A model generated the notes under the pieces. The model saw only the letters and a program-made list of their open reading frames with translations. It had not been told where the DNA came from and searched no databases. Position numbers and translations under genes: made by a program. Positions 33,260-44,730 of a stretch of 64,000 bases of DNA are shown here, in pieces. Position 1 is the stretch's first letter. Every line of letters begins with the position of its first letter. The stretch is from Delphinus delphis (Eukaryota > Chordata > Mammalia > Artiodactyla > Delphinidae), in contig NC_082702.1 in the NCBI RefSeq assembly GCF_949987515.2, forward strand, positions 48,205,600 through 48,269,599, given 5' to 3'.

Positions 33260-34292
33260 ATTACCCTGAATTCCTTTTCAGGTACATTGCCTATCTTCAC
33301 TTCACTTAGTTGTTGTTCTGGGGTTTCATTTTGTTCTGTCGTCTGGATCATATTCCTCTGCTCATTTTGTGTAACTCCGTGATCATGGTTTCCATTCTGC
33401 AGGCTGTAGGGTTGTAGCTCTTCTTGCTTCTGCTGTCTGCCCCCTGGTGGATGAGGCTAAGAGGCTTGTACAGGCTTCCTGGTGGGAGGGACTGGTACCT
33501 GCCCACTGGTGGGTGGAGCTGGCTCTTGTCCCTCCAGTGGGCAGGGCCATGTCAGGGGTGTGTTCAGAAAGACTTTAAGCAGCCTGTCTGTTCATGGATG
33601 GGGCTGTGTTCCTGCCTTGTTGGTTGTTTGGCCTGAGGTGTCCCAGCACTGGAGGCTACAAGCTGTTGGGTGGGAGAAAATGGTGGCCTCCAAGAGGACT
33701 CACGCCAATGAGTACCCACCAGAACTGCCACTGCCAGTGTCCTTGTTCCCGAAGTAAGTCACAGCTGCCTCCTGCTTCTGCAGGAGACCCTCCAATACTA
33801 GCAGGTGAGTCTGGCCCAGTCTTTTATGAGGTCACCACTTTTTACCCTGGGTCCCGGTGCTCACGAGACCCTGTGTGCACCCTCCAAGAGTGGAGTCTGT
33901 TTCCCCCAGTCCTGTGGAATTCCTGAGATCAAACTCCACTGGCCTTCAAACTAGATGTTCTGGGGGGTCCTCCTCCTATTGCCAGATCGCCAGGCTAGGG
34001 GGCCTGATGTGGGGCTCCGAACTTTCACTCCTGTGGGAGAACTTCTGTGGTATAATTGTTTTCCAGTTTGTGAGTTGCCCACCTGGCATGTATGGGATTT
34101 GACTTTATTGCACTTGCACCCCTCTTACTGTCTTGTTGTGGCTTCTTCTTTGTCTTTGGATGTAGGGTATCTTTTTTTGGTAGGTTCCAGCATTTTTTTG
34201 TTGGTGGTGGTTCAGCAGTTAGTTGTGATTTTGGTGTTTCCATAAGAAGGGGTGAGCTCACATCCTTCTACTCTGCCGTCTTGTCTCTAAAA
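33260..34292 (-). promoter_or_regulatory. L1 5' UTR / ancestral internal promoter region
   Basis: About 1 kb of moderately GC-rich DNA upstream of ORF1 on the minus strand. It ends at the L1 start motif near GACGGCAGAGTAGAAGGATG, where a YY1-type AAGATGG site is altered to CAAGACGG. L1 5' UTRs hold the sense promoter; here it is decayed and no present activity can be claimed. Confidence 0.75.
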
Positions 34293-34309
34293 TTCTATTA
34301 TTATTTTAA

Positions 34310-35680
34310 TTTCATTATTCTCTCTCTGTTTTGAAAGTTGCCATACATCTATTTGGGGATGAAACTCAAAGAAAGTCTCAATTTTTTAAATATCAGGAAA
34401 GACATATATGTATATATAAATTGAATCCAATGCTTAAAAAATGTACATTTACAATATGAATAAATGCAGATTTAGTTTTCTAAATTAATATATAAAGATA
34501 TATATTACATATAAATATATTTAAAATAAAAAATATACATATATTTAAGATATGTATTTTTTAAGCACTGGACACAACAGTTAAGATATTTATGAAGTGG
34601 TCATGGAGACAAAGTTATAAAGGGTTATAAATTAGGTATTTACCTATGTCTTTCTGCTTCTACTCCAGTGCTTTCCTGTTAACTCTGAATACGCCAAGGA
34701 TACATATTATTGAAGATAATTATTTGCTTTGGGAAATATCATGGGTATTTTTTCCCCATCTAATGCAAACAATAGCCTGTTCTGTTCATCACACGATTCC
34801 TTAAATCAGTCTTGTGAGGAGACATCATGTCTTCAGCAGCAAGTTTAGGATGCAGAACACTGACTTTAAATTGAGCCTCAGGATACCTGAAAGAAAGGAC
34901 TTTGGGGAGTGGAAACCTAGAAGGTCAATAATCCTCTGCATACTTGTGAAATAGAAACCTTGCTCCTCAAACAAACAAACGAATGACTCCTTTCCTCAAC
35001 AACAAAGAAAAAGTAGATCGGATTTTAAGATAAGTCTTTTCCTCCCTGATGAATGTCTCTCTTGTAATTATGGTTGTTTCTATGACAACTTCCATTGCTC
35101 TTCAGAACAAGATACTCCCTAAATGTGAATTTTTAGAAGTAAAGCTGCTGCACGTATTTATGGAAGAGAAAAACCAAATGCTTGTAAATATTGTAATGCA
35201 AAGGTAAATTATTTTTTCACCATGATGTTGCAGAATTATCTTTGTGCTTTTCAAGATAGTTCATATATAAATTGACCTGTGGTTTGCCTTTTCTGAAAAG
35301 GAGGACATGGGGAATCAAGTAATACAGTTGTAACATGTAATATATATATATATATATGCATTTTTAAAAGTGGTATTGAATTTTAAAGACACCTGTAAAA
35401 TCAACAGCACAAAATTCTTGGTACTTTAAATATTTACTTTGTTATTATCTTTTACTTCATTAGTCTATTTTGTAAAATATCTCTGATGATACAGACACAC
35501 GAAGACATGAAGATATTCTTGTGATCATTGGGATTGTCCTACATGCCAGGATTAGAGCAAAGTATCCCATGGCATTTACATAGTTTGGATATTATTTTCA
35601 TCTTTGAGATACAAAGGTCAGATAAAAGAGGGAAGGATTAGAGGATAGATCTAGGTATCAGCTATTCTCAGTAAGAATTA
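34310..35680. other. Unique AT-rich DNA
   Basis: No gene seen. (TA)n lies at 35341-35357 and a very AT-rich stretch with TATA-rich repeats at 34400-34560. Weak MIR-like similarity near 35545-35625. Confidence 0.45.
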
Positions 35681-35683
35681 CAA

Positions 35684-36231
35684 CCTAAGAGGATGTGGAG
35701 AAAGGGAACCCTCTTGCACTGTTGGTGGGAATGTAAATCGATACAGCCACTGTGGAGAACAGTATGGAGGTTCCTTAAAAAACTAAAAATAGAACTACCA
35801 TATGACCCAGCAATCCCACTACCGGGCATATGCCCAGAGAAAAACATAATTCAAAAAGACACATGCACCCCTCTGTTCATTGTATCACTATTTACAATAG
35901 CCAGGACATGGAAACAACCTAACTGTCCATCGACAGATGAATGGATAAAGAAGATGTGGTACATATATACAATAAAATATTACTCAGCCATAAAAAGGAA
36001 TGAAATTGGGTCATTTGTAGAGATGTGGATGGACCTAGAGTCTGTCATACAGAGTGAAGTAAGTCACAAAGAGAAAAACAAATATCATATATTAACACAT
36101 ATATGTGGAATTTAGAAAAATGGTACAGATGAACCTATTTGCAGGGCAGGAATAGAGATGTAGATGTAGAGAATGGACGTGTGGCTACAGGGAGGGAAGG
36201 GAGGGTGGGATGAATTGGGAGATTAGGATGA
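35684..36231 (+). mobile_element. L1 ORF2 end and partial 3' UTR
   Basis: It begins AGGATGTGGAGAAAGGGAAC, runs through the ORF2 stop near 36115, and stops part-way into the 3' UTR (after GGGAGGGTGGGATGAATTGG). The rest of the UTR and the A tail are missing, so it is truncated at both ends. Confidence 0.92.
35693..36115 (+). pseudogene. Open 140-codon C terminus of L1 ORF2
   Basis: An uninterrupted frame covers the cysteine-containing C-terminal part of ORF2p: [20 protein letters not shown] with Cys and His residues of the C-terminal zinc-knuckle-like region, then [19 protein letters not shown] and a natural stop after ICGI. The RT and endonuclease domains are absent, so it has no known function. 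Confidence 0.9.
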
Positions 36232-36234
36232 AAT

Positions 36235-36655
36235 TTCTTCAGACATGTATATCCTATTTTCAGAAGATCATTTAATCAATTTCATTTCACAAAATCCATT
36301 TGCTTGCTTAGACTTGACTCGATTGACATTCAGTGATTCAAACAATACCTTGAAAAAAGCCAGGTACTTGATCTGCCATAGAAGGAGTTATTTTCTGGGT
36401 ATAGAGAGAAAACGACCCCGTTCTCATGGTGGTACTCATGACTTCCGTTGGTGCTGGCGTCTGCCCAGGCGTGGCTTGGGATAAAACTTGAAGAGCTGCT
36501 CCACTCACATACAGTGCTATCACATAAAGAGACTCACTCTTGAGAATCATTTTAGTAATATGCTCTAGGGTGTGAAGTAATGTTGAAGTCATCTTGGGTC
36601 GTGCATAGTCTCCAAAGATTTCTGCCATTTCTTCCCTCCTTTTGCCCACATGCTG
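36235..36655. other. Unique DNA, nothing recognised
   Basis: Frames on both strands (36245-36484, 36338-36649) overlap and have no recognisable domain. Confidence 0.45.
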
Positions 36656-36657
36656 CT

Positions 36658-37070
36658 TCTTATGTCAAGAGATGGGGTCCAGTCCACCCCTATCCCCATC
36701 CCTCTTGAGTTTGTGCTGTCCTTAGTGACTTGATTGACAAATAGAATGCAATGGAATGGATGCTCTGGGATTTTGGAGGCTAGTTACAAGATTCTGGCAG
36801 ATTCCATCTTAGTCTTGTTCTGGGAAAAACCAGGCCATGTAAGGATTCCCTGCCATTCCTCAGATGTTCCCACATCCTTACTGAGACACTTGACATGTGA
36901 ATCACCAGTTCCAGCCACCATCTGATGGCTGTTATGTATGAGACCCCAAGTGTGAATTGTCTAGCTGAGTCCTATCAACCCACATAACTATAACAAATAC
37001 TAATAAATTATTGCGTTAAGCCCCTGTGTTTGGAGGTGGAAGGTTATGCAGCCGTATGTAACCAAACATC
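36658..37070 (+). repeat. MaLR-like LTR fragment
   Basis: 'ACAAATAGAATGCAATGGAATG', 'AAAACCAGGCCATGTAAGGA', 'GTATGAGACCCCAAGTGTGA', 'AGCTGAGTCCTATCAACCCAC' and 'TTAAGCCCCTGTGTTTGGAGG' then 'TTATGCAGCCGTATGTAACC' follow the order of an old mammalian LTR of MaLR type. Confidence 0.55.
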
Positions 37071-39319
37071 TTGACTTCAAATGAGAATATTTAGCGTTTT
37101 GTTCTATCCATTCAGCATTTTAAAAAATCTCCAAAAGTATCTTCTTGGCATGTTTCTTGTTGTTGTTCATCTAATTAGCACCCTGTTAAATTAAATGCCA
37201 AGAGTGTCTTGTCTTCAGGCTACATTTCTTGTGTAGGTGTGTGTTTTCTGCAGGGCTGTCAGCTCAATGATGCTACAGGCTTCTCAATTCTTTTAAGACT
37301 GCTGCACGCATTATTTTCTGGCATGCTTTCTTTATATCCTCTTTGCTGTCTGTCCCTGAACTATTTATAGTAAAAATTGATGTAGGGGAGGAAGCCAAAA
37401 AGAGAGCCTACAAGTCATATCAAAGTGGAATGTGTATTTATTGCTCTCCATGTCATATTAGCTGTTAATAACACAATCTGGTGATTCTCTCCTCAGATCA
37501 ATTTCCTCAAAATGTACTATAGTTTCTCCTGTGTAAGACTGAAATATTGCCTTCAATTTGCATTCTTCCTGATTACCAGTGAGGTAGAACATTTTCTTTC
37601 ATTGTGTTTACTGCTTTTCAGGTGAATTGCGCATACATATTTTGTACATTACTGATTTTTAGGATTTCTTTATACAGGCTGCTTGAACAAGCTCCTTGTC
37701 TATGTCGTGTGTTTTGAATCTGTTTGTAATTTATTTTACGGCACAGATGTAGTAGGATTTCCTTTATGATTATCCTGCTTTAAGAAAATCTTCCTTACCC
37801 ATATATCCTAAGGATAATTACCTATATATTTTCTAGACATTTTAGATTAGCTTTACTCACTGAGTGTTTAGAATATTTGGGCTTAACTTGAGTATGTGAT
37901 ATGAACAAGGATATATATCTTTTCCTATGGATGTTCGATTTTCCCATTAGCATTTACTAAAAAGCCATCATTTGTAAAACCACCTCTTTCATAAACCAAG
38001 TGTCCACACATGCACCTGAGTATGTGTCAGAGCTCAGCTTTCTCTTATTCTGTCTCTGACTATCTATTAATACCATGCTCCTTAAAAAGATAATATTTTT
38101 AAATTGTGTTTCTAGATACCTCACAGCATGTTTTCTTTGCTGTTGTGAATGGAAACGTTTTATTACATTTTGATTAGTGATTAATTAATCATTGCTCTCG
38201 ACTTCAGTGTATCAAAGGAAATTGCATTTATAACCAAAAGCAGTGACACTGATGCTGGCTGGTCTGATTTTTAACCCCAGCACTACCACCTGCTATTGAG
38301 TGACTTACAATTCTACCAATTTTTTGCCTTAAGCAGTCTGCGGCTAAGTTAAGAAAAGCAGTCATGTTTAGGGTTATACTGCTAAATGACTTTAAAATCC
38401 CTTTGAACTGGATCATTTGCTAATTCTCTGTGGAGCAGACATTGCCAATTTGAGATAGCAAGTAGTTCAGTTAAATGAAAGGAAAATGTCATGATTAATC
38501 TTGATAGTCGACAGGAGTTTTGCTAAATGACATAAGGTATTATTATATTGTGACTGGTCCAGGCGACGGACTAGGAAAAATAGTATATTTAAATTGAAAG
38601 TGAAGTATACTTTCCACTGTATTGTGTCACTTAAGTTTCACCTCAGTTCTAATACATTTAATATAACATTTTTCTCATTCTGTGTACATCTGCACACACT
38701 TTTACGTGATACTCTGCTTTAATATCAAACAAAGGTTTTCCAATTTAACCATTATTTCTGAAATCCTTTTGGCTTTTTGTGGGGATAAATACTACCCCCC
38801 CCACACCGTAAGTTAATAAATCCCCCTTTAATACTGGGTCTTTGTCTTCAGAGCACATGTAAGGATTACATTTCTGAAAACCCTTGTGGTTGACTGAAGT
38901 CATGTGACTTGGGATGAGTTACTAGCAGCAGTTAATGTATATCTTTGAGTCAGAGAATTTAACTGTTGGTTTGATACCCTCCAGCGATTATTCCCCCCTT
39001 TGGTAATATTTGAAAGGATTGCTGCCCCACTGGCTTGTACCTCTGAGTGAATAAGGTGTTCAGAGTCGCCTGCTGCCTGTGATGGCAGAAAATATAACTA
39101 AGCCACTGAGATGTGGGGTTATTGCCAAACCTGACCCATACTAACTATTATAAATAACAGTATCTAGAAGAGAAGTCTGACTTAATGAAAACTAATATAT
39201 GTGGCATTAGCATAATAGTTATTAGGCAGACTGGAAGTAAACTGATATCGAAGGCTGTAATAATGGCTATTCTTCTTATTCTACGATGAACATTTTGGTA
39301 AATCTGTAGTTTGAATAAG
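37071..39319. other. Unique DNA, no gene seen
   Basis: About 2.25 kb without a recognised repeat family. Frames are short and lack motifs. Composition is AT-rich and typical of intergenic or intronic DNA. Confidence 0.5.
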
Positions 39320-39329
39320 TTGTGAGACA

Positions 39330-39694
39330 GGGACTTCCCTGGTTGTGCAGTGGTGAAGAATCTGCCTGCCAGTGCAGGGGACACAGGTTCGAGCCCTGGT
39401 CTGGGAAGACCCCACATGCCGCAGAGCAACTAAGCCCGTGAGCCACAACTACTGAGCCTGTGCTCTAGAGCCTGCGAGCTACAACTACTGAGCCTGTGTG
39501 CCACAACTACTGAAGTCCGCATGCCTAGAGCCCATGCTCCACAGCAGGAGAAGTCACCGCGATGAGAAGCCCACGCACCGCAACAAAGGGTAACCCCCGC
39601 TCGCGCAACTAGAGAAAGCCCATGTGCAGCAATGAAGACCCAACACAGCCATAAATGAATGAATGAATGAATGAATAAATAAATAAATAAATAA
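39330..39694 (+). repeat. CHR-type SINE, long form
   Basis: Head GGGACTTCCCTGGTTGTGCA, B-box-like GGTTCGAGCCC, repeated GCCACAACTACTGA units, then a tail of (GAAT)n and (AAAT)n. TTGTGAGACA (39320-39329) and TTTGGAGACA (39696-39705) fit a diverged target-site duplication. Confidence 0.94.
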
Positions 39695-39891
39695 ATTTGG
39701 AGACAAAAGACCATAGAGACTATGTAGACTTGGAAGAGGTAACTGCTTTTTATCATCAAGTGGTGAAAGATAAGTTTCAGAGGGTCTTTTTTCAATAAAG
39801 GGTGACTGAGCTTAGGGAGCAAGGATCAAATCAAAGGCATGATTCTTACCCATTGTTAAAACTCCTAAGTGGTTTAAAAAGACACCTTATG

Positions 39892-40083
39892 GGGCTCCCC
39901 TGGTGGCGCAGTGGTTGAGAGTCTGCCTGCCGACGCAGGGGACACGGGTTCGTGCCCCTGTCCGGCCGCGGAGCGGCTGGGTCCGTGAGCCATGGCCGCT
40001 GAGCCTGCGCGTTCGGAGCCTGTGCTCCGCAGCGGGAGAAGCCACAGCAGTGAGAGGCCCGCGAACCGCAAAAAAAAAAAAAA
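39892..40083 (+). repeat. CHR-type SINE, short form with internal deletion
   Basis: GGGCTCCCCTGGTGGCGCAG at the head and a pure A tail. AAAAGACACCTTATG (to 39891) and AAAACACCTTGTG (from 40084) are the target-site duplications. Compared with the copy at 14559, about 20 bases around GGGAAGATCCCACATG are missing, so the text jumps from CCTGTCCGG to CCGCGGAGCGG. Confidence 0.94.
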
Positions 40084-40114
40084 AAAACACCTTGTGAATT
40101 TTTTTAGGCCGAGC

Positions 40115-40116
<2 letters not shown>

Positions 40117-40181
<65 letters not shown>
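40117..40181 (+). repeat. (GT)32 microsatellite
   Basis: 65 bases of uninterrupted GT, 34 bases after the SINE tail. The longest perfect dinucleotide array in the window. Confidence 0.97.
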
Positions 40182-40184
<3 letters not shown>

Positions 40185-40605
40185 ACAATCAAATATATCT
40201 TTTGACAAGTTCTTTTGATGTTGATAAGGTCGTGCTTTCTAGATGAGTTATTTCTGGTAGATCCGAAACTGATTTGGCCATATCAACAGCATATTCCTTT
40301 AACAAAATTTCTCTGATTAAACGGATTCAAAAGAAACCTCAATTTCTCATATGGTTAATTTATTGGGTTTTCTTATTCCTAAATAAGGATTTTCTTCTCT
40401 GTTGTAAATATTTCTGTTAATTTTCCTTCCAAACTTGTGTGATCCCTTCTGGCAACAAATTGATTTCATTCAGTAGTTACCCAGAATTTCTCACATGGGA
40501 GACAGTGATTTTCAGAAACGTTTGCATCATCTTAGTAACAAAAATCCATATTTAAACAAATGTTTTGGTACATCGTAATCCAAGGGGCTACTCAAATTGG
40601 CTACT
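40182..40605. other. Unique DNA, nothing recognised
   Basis: AT-rich with no repeat or gene signal. Confidence 0.4.
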
Positions 40606-40609
40606 GTAA

Positions 40610-40905
40610 TTTCCTGTAGTACCTGGGTGAATGCATTTTTCTTTTGAATAATTTCATTTTTGGATTGCTAATAGCTAGTTTAGAGAAATACATTTGATAT
40701 TTAAAATATTATTCTAGTATCCTGCTGTCTTGTTGAACTAGTTTAATAGAGTTTTTAGTCCTTACAATTTTATGTATAAAAGATCATGCCGTCTTTGAAT
40801 ACAGATGTCTTCTTACTTTCAATCTGTATGAATTTTTTTCTTTTCCTTGCCTAATTGCGCTGACTAGATTCTCTACTAAAACGTTAAATAAAAGTTTTTG
40901 TTTTT
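40610..40905 (-). repeat. Ancient L1M ORF2 RT fragment
   Basis: Antisense phrases 'TATAAAAGATCATGCCGTCTTTGAATACAG' and 'TTTCCTTGCCTAATTGCGCTGAC' correspond to the RT catalytic region of old L1M. It lies on the 3' side of the 3' UTR at 40915, so it is a separate copy. Confidence 0.55.
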
Positions 40906-40914
40906 TTTTTCTGG

Positions 40915-41590
40915 AGCAGTTTGTGGTTCACATCAAAATGAGAGGAAGGTACAGAGATGTCCCATATACCCCATACCTATACTTGCATAGCCTCCTGCGT
41001 TCTCAGCATCTCCCACCACAGTGGTATATTGCTTACAACTGATGAGCCTATAATGACAAATCATTATCACCCGAAGTCCGTGGTTTTCATTACGGTTCAC
41101 TCTTGGTGTTCATTCTATGGATTTGGACAAATGTATAATGACACAGATCCATCATTATAACATCATATGGGGTATTTTCACCGGCCTAAGAATGCTCTGT
41201 GTTCTGCCTATTCATCCCTCCCTTCCCAAATCCCTGGCAACCAGTGATCTTTTTACTGTCTCCAAAATGTCATATAGTTAGTATCATACAATATGTAACT
41301 TTTTTCAGATTGGCTTCTTTCACTTAGTAATAGGCATTTAAATTTCCTCTATGTCTTTTCATGGCTTAATGGCTCGTTTGTTTTTAGTATTGAATATTAT
41401 TCCATTGTCTAGATGTACCAGTTTATCCATTATCTACTGAGGAGCATCTTGGTTGCTTCCACGTTTTGGCAATTTTGGATGAAGCTGCTAAAACATCCAC
41501 ATACTGGTTTTTGTGTGGACATAAGTTTTCAACTCCTTTGGGTAACTACCAAGGAGTGCAATTGCTAGATCATATTGTTAGAGGATGCTT
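40915..41590 (-). repeat. Ancient L1, 3' part (left piece)
   Basis: 'GTGGTATATTGCTTACAACTGA', 'TTTTTACTGTCTCCAAAATGTC', 'TTGAATATTATTCCATTGTC', 'GATGAAGCTGCTAAAACATCC' and 'AATTGCTAGATCATATTGTTAG' are antisense L1 3' end and ORF2 tail. The continuation appears at 44731 after the younger L1. Confidence 0.65.
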
Positions 41591-42057
41591 TTTAAAACTT
41601 TTTTTGGAGTATAGTTGACTTACAATTTTGTGTTAGTTTCAGGTGTACAGCAAAGTGAATCAGTTATACATATGCATTTATCTATTCTTTTTCAGATTCT
41701 TCCCCATATAGGTCATTACAGAATATTGAGTAGAGTCCCCTGTGCTATACAGTAGGTCCTTGTTGATTATCTGTTTCATATACAGTAGTGTGTATATGTT
41801 AATCCCAATCTCCTAATTTATCACTTCCCCTCATGCTTCCCCTTTGGTAACCATAAGTTTGACTTCGAGATCTGTGAGTCTGTTTTTGTTTTGTAAATAA
41901 GTTCATTTATCATTTTTTATTAGATTCCACATATAAGTGATACCATGTTATTTGTCTTTCTCTGTCTGATTTCACTTAGTATGATAATCTCTAGGTCCAT
42001 CTGTGTTGCTGCAAATGACATTATTTCGTTCCTTTTTATGGCTGAGTAATATTCCAT

Positions 42058-42060
<3 letters not shown>

Positions 42061-42103
<43 letters not shown>

Positions 42104-42115
42104 CACACACACACC
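42061..42115 (+). repeat. (GT)20 followed by A(AC)n in L1
   Basis: GT dinucleotides (42061-42100) directly followed by AAACACACACACACC, so the two arrays are self-complementary and could fold. They sit at the 'TCCATT..CACATCTTC' position of the L1 ORF2 tail. Confidence 0.95.
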
Positions 42116-42414
42116 ATGTCTTCTTTATCCATTCATCTGTCAATGGACATTTAGGTTGCTTTCATGTCTTGGCTATTTTAAGTAGTGCTGCAGTGAACAT
42201 TGGGGTGCATGTATCTCTTTGAATTATGGTTTTCTCTGGATATATGTCCAGGGGTGGGATTGCTGGGTCATATGGTAGTTCTGTTGTTAGTTTTTTAAGG
42301 AACCTCCATACTGTTTTCCATAGTGGTTTTACCAATTTACATTCTCACCAACAGTGCAAGAGAGTTCCCTTTTCTCCACACCTTCTCCAGCATTTACTGT
42401 TTGTAGATTTTTTT

Positions 42415-42616
42415 TTTTTCTTTTGCGGTACACGGGCCTCTCACTGTTGTGGCCTCTCCCATTGTGGAGCACAGGCTCTGGACGCGCAGGCCCAGCGGCC
42501 ATGGCTCACAGGCCCAGCCGCTCCGCAGCATGTGGGATCTTCCCGGACCGGGGCACGAACCCGTGTCCCCTGCATCGGCAGACGGACTCTCAACCATTGA
42601 GCCACCAGGGACCCCT
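42415..42616 (-). repeat. CHR-type SINE, short form, in L1
   Basis: TTTTGCGGTACACGGGCCTC to CACCAGGGACCCCT. The flank CTGTTTGTAGATTTTTT (42398-42414) recurs as TTGTTTGTAGATTTTTT (42618-42634), and the L1 text reads on without loss. Confidence 0.94.
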
Positions 42617-42794
42617 ATTGTTTGTAGATTTTTTGATGATGACCATTCTGACTGGGGTAAGGTGATACCTTTTGATTTGTATTTTTCTGATAAATAGTGA
42701 TGTTGAGCATCCTTTCATGTACGTTTTGGCCATCTGTGTGTCTTCTTTGGAGAAATGTCTATTTAGATCTTCTGCCATTTTTTGATTGGGTTGT

Positions 42795-44296
42795 TTACTT
42801 TTTGATATTGAGCTTCATGAGCTGTTTGTATGTTTTGGAGATTAATCCCTTGTCGGTCACATCATTTGTAAATATTTTCTCCCAATCTGTGGATTGTCTT
42901 TTAGTTTTGTTTATAGCTTCCTTTGCTGTGTAAAATCTTTTAAATTTAATTAGGTCCCATTTATTTATTTTTGTTTTAATTTTCATTAGTCTAGGAGGTG
43001 GATCCAAAAAAGATCTTGCTGCAATTTATGTCTTAGAGTGTTCTGCCTATGTCTTCCTCTAAGAGTTGTATAGTGTCTGGTCTTACATTTAGGTCTTTAA
43101 TCCATTTTGAGTTTATTTTTGTGTATGGTGTTAGGGAATGTTTTAATTTCATTCTTTTACATGTAGCTGTCCAGTTTTCCCAGCACCGATTATTGAAGAG
43201 ACTGTCTTTTGTCCATTGTATATTCTTGCTTCCTTTGTCATAGATTAGTTGACCATAGGTGCGTAGGTTTATCTCTGGACTTTCTATCCTGTTCCATTGA
43301 TCTATATTTTTGGTTTTGTGCCAGTACCATACTGTTTTGATGACTGTAGCTTTGTAGTATAGGCGGAAGTCAGGGAGCCTGATTCTTCCAGCTCCATTTT
43401 TCTCTCTCAAGATTGCTTTGGCTATCCGGGGTCTTTTGTGTTTCCATACAAATTATAAATTTTTTTGTTCTAGTTCTGTGAAAAATGCCTTTGGTAATTT
43501 GATAGGGATTGCATTGAATCTGTAGATTGCTTTAGGTAGTATAGTCACTTTGACAATATTGATTCTTCCAATCCAAGAACATGGTATATTTCTCCAATTG
43601 TGTCATGTTTGATTTCTTTCATTAGCATCTTATAGTTTTCTGAGTACAGGTCTTTTGTCTCCTTAGGTAGGTTAATTCCTAGGTGTTGTATTCTTTTTGA
43701 TGTGATGGTTAATGGGATTCTTTCCTTAATTTCTCTTTCTGATCTTTCATTGTTAGTATGTAGAAATGCAACAGATTTCTGTGTATTAATTTTTATCCTG
43801 TAACTTTACCAAATTCACTGATGAGCTCTAGTAGTTTTCTGGTAGCATCTTTAGGATTTTCTATGTATGGTATCATGCCATCTGCCAACAGTGACAGTTT
43901 CACTTCTTCTTTTCCAGTTTGGATTCCTTTTATTCCTTTTTCTTCTCTGATTGATGTGGCTAGGACTTCCAAAACTATGTTGAATAAAAGTGGTGAGAGT
44001 GGGCATCCTTGTCTTGTTCTTGTTCTTAGAGGAAATGCTTTCAGCTTTTCACCATTGAGAATGATGTTAGCTGTGGGTCTGTCATATATGGCCTTTATTA
44101 TGTTGAGGTAGGTTCTCTCTATGCCCACTTTCTGGAGAGTTTGTATCATAAATTGGTGTTGGATTTTGTCAGAAGCTCTTTCTGCATCTATTGAGATGAT
44201 CATATTGTTTTTATTCTTCAGTTTGCTAATGTGGTGTATCACATTGATTGATTTGTATATGTTGAAGAATCCTTCTCTCCCTGGAATAAATCTCAC
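42795..44296 (-). pseudogene. L1 ORF2 RT and C-terminal segments, broken
   Basis: Frames 43793-44296 ([15 protein letters not shown] to [14 protein letters not shown], where the FADD motif has become LADG, losing one catalytic Asp) and 43033-43410 ([15 protein letters not shown]) plus 42795-43007 are consecutive ORF2 pieces. The RT would be catalytically dead. Confidence 0.9.
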
Positions 44297-44730
44297 TTGA
44301 TCATGGTGTATGATCCTTTTAATACATTGTTGGATTCAGTTGAGGGTTTTTGCCTCTCTGTTCATCAGTGATATTGGCTTGTAATTTTCTTTCTTGTGTG
44401 ATATCTTTGTTTGGTTTTGGTATCAAGGAGATGGTGGCCTCATAGAATGAGCTGGGGAGTGTTGCTTCCTCTGCAGCTTTTTGGAAAAGTTTCAGAAGGA
44501 TAGGTGTTAACTCTTCTCTAAATGTTTGATAGAATTCGCCTGTGAAGCCATCTGGTCTGGGACTTTTGTTTGTTGGAAGTTTTTAAATCACAGTTTCAAT
44601 TTCAGTACTTGTGTTTGGTCTGTTCATTTTTTCTCTTTCCTCCTGATTCATTCTTAGGAGATTGTAATTTTCTAAGAATTTGTCCATTTCTTCTAGGTTG
44701 TCGATTTTATTGGCATATAGTTGCTTGAAG

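Larger units (their letters stand above)
27073..34292 (-). mobile_element. Essentially full-length LINE-1, interrupted by nested insertions
   Basis: On the minus strand the order is 5' UTR (34292 to about 33260, beginning GACAAGACGGCAGAGTAGAA, the typical mammalian L1 start), ORF1 (about 32.3-31.7 kb), ORF2 (about 31.1-28 kb) and 3' UTR ending at AACTATACTCCAATATAAAA plus an A-rich tail. TTTATTATTATTTTT (27058-27072) and TTCTATTATTATTTT (34293-34307) fit a target-site duplication. After removing a SINE (27135-27497) and a Tigger-type element with its own SINE (32311-33254), about 5.9 kb remains, full length for L1. Frameshifts and stops in both ORFs make it inactive. Confidence 0.92.
41591..44730 (-). 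mobile_element. L1, 5'-truncated in ORF2, inserted in the ancient L1
   Basis: The plus strand starts TTTTTGGAGTATAGTTGACT (3' UTR) and ends near GGCATATAGTTGCTTGAAG in the ORF2 RT N-terminal region. TAGAGGATGCTT (41579-41590) and TAGAGGATGTTT (44731-44742) are target-site duplications. It is split by a SINE at about 42415-42615. Net length about 2.9 kb. Confidence 0.93.

Noticed and set aside
33424..34334. Several overlapping plus-strand frames up to 110 codons
   Set aside because: They lie antisense to the L1 5' UTR, which is GC-richer and so has fewer stops by chance.
39874..40192. Frames encoding long Thr-His or Cys-Val repeats
   Set aside because: They are read through the (GT)32 microsatellite and the adjacent SINE.
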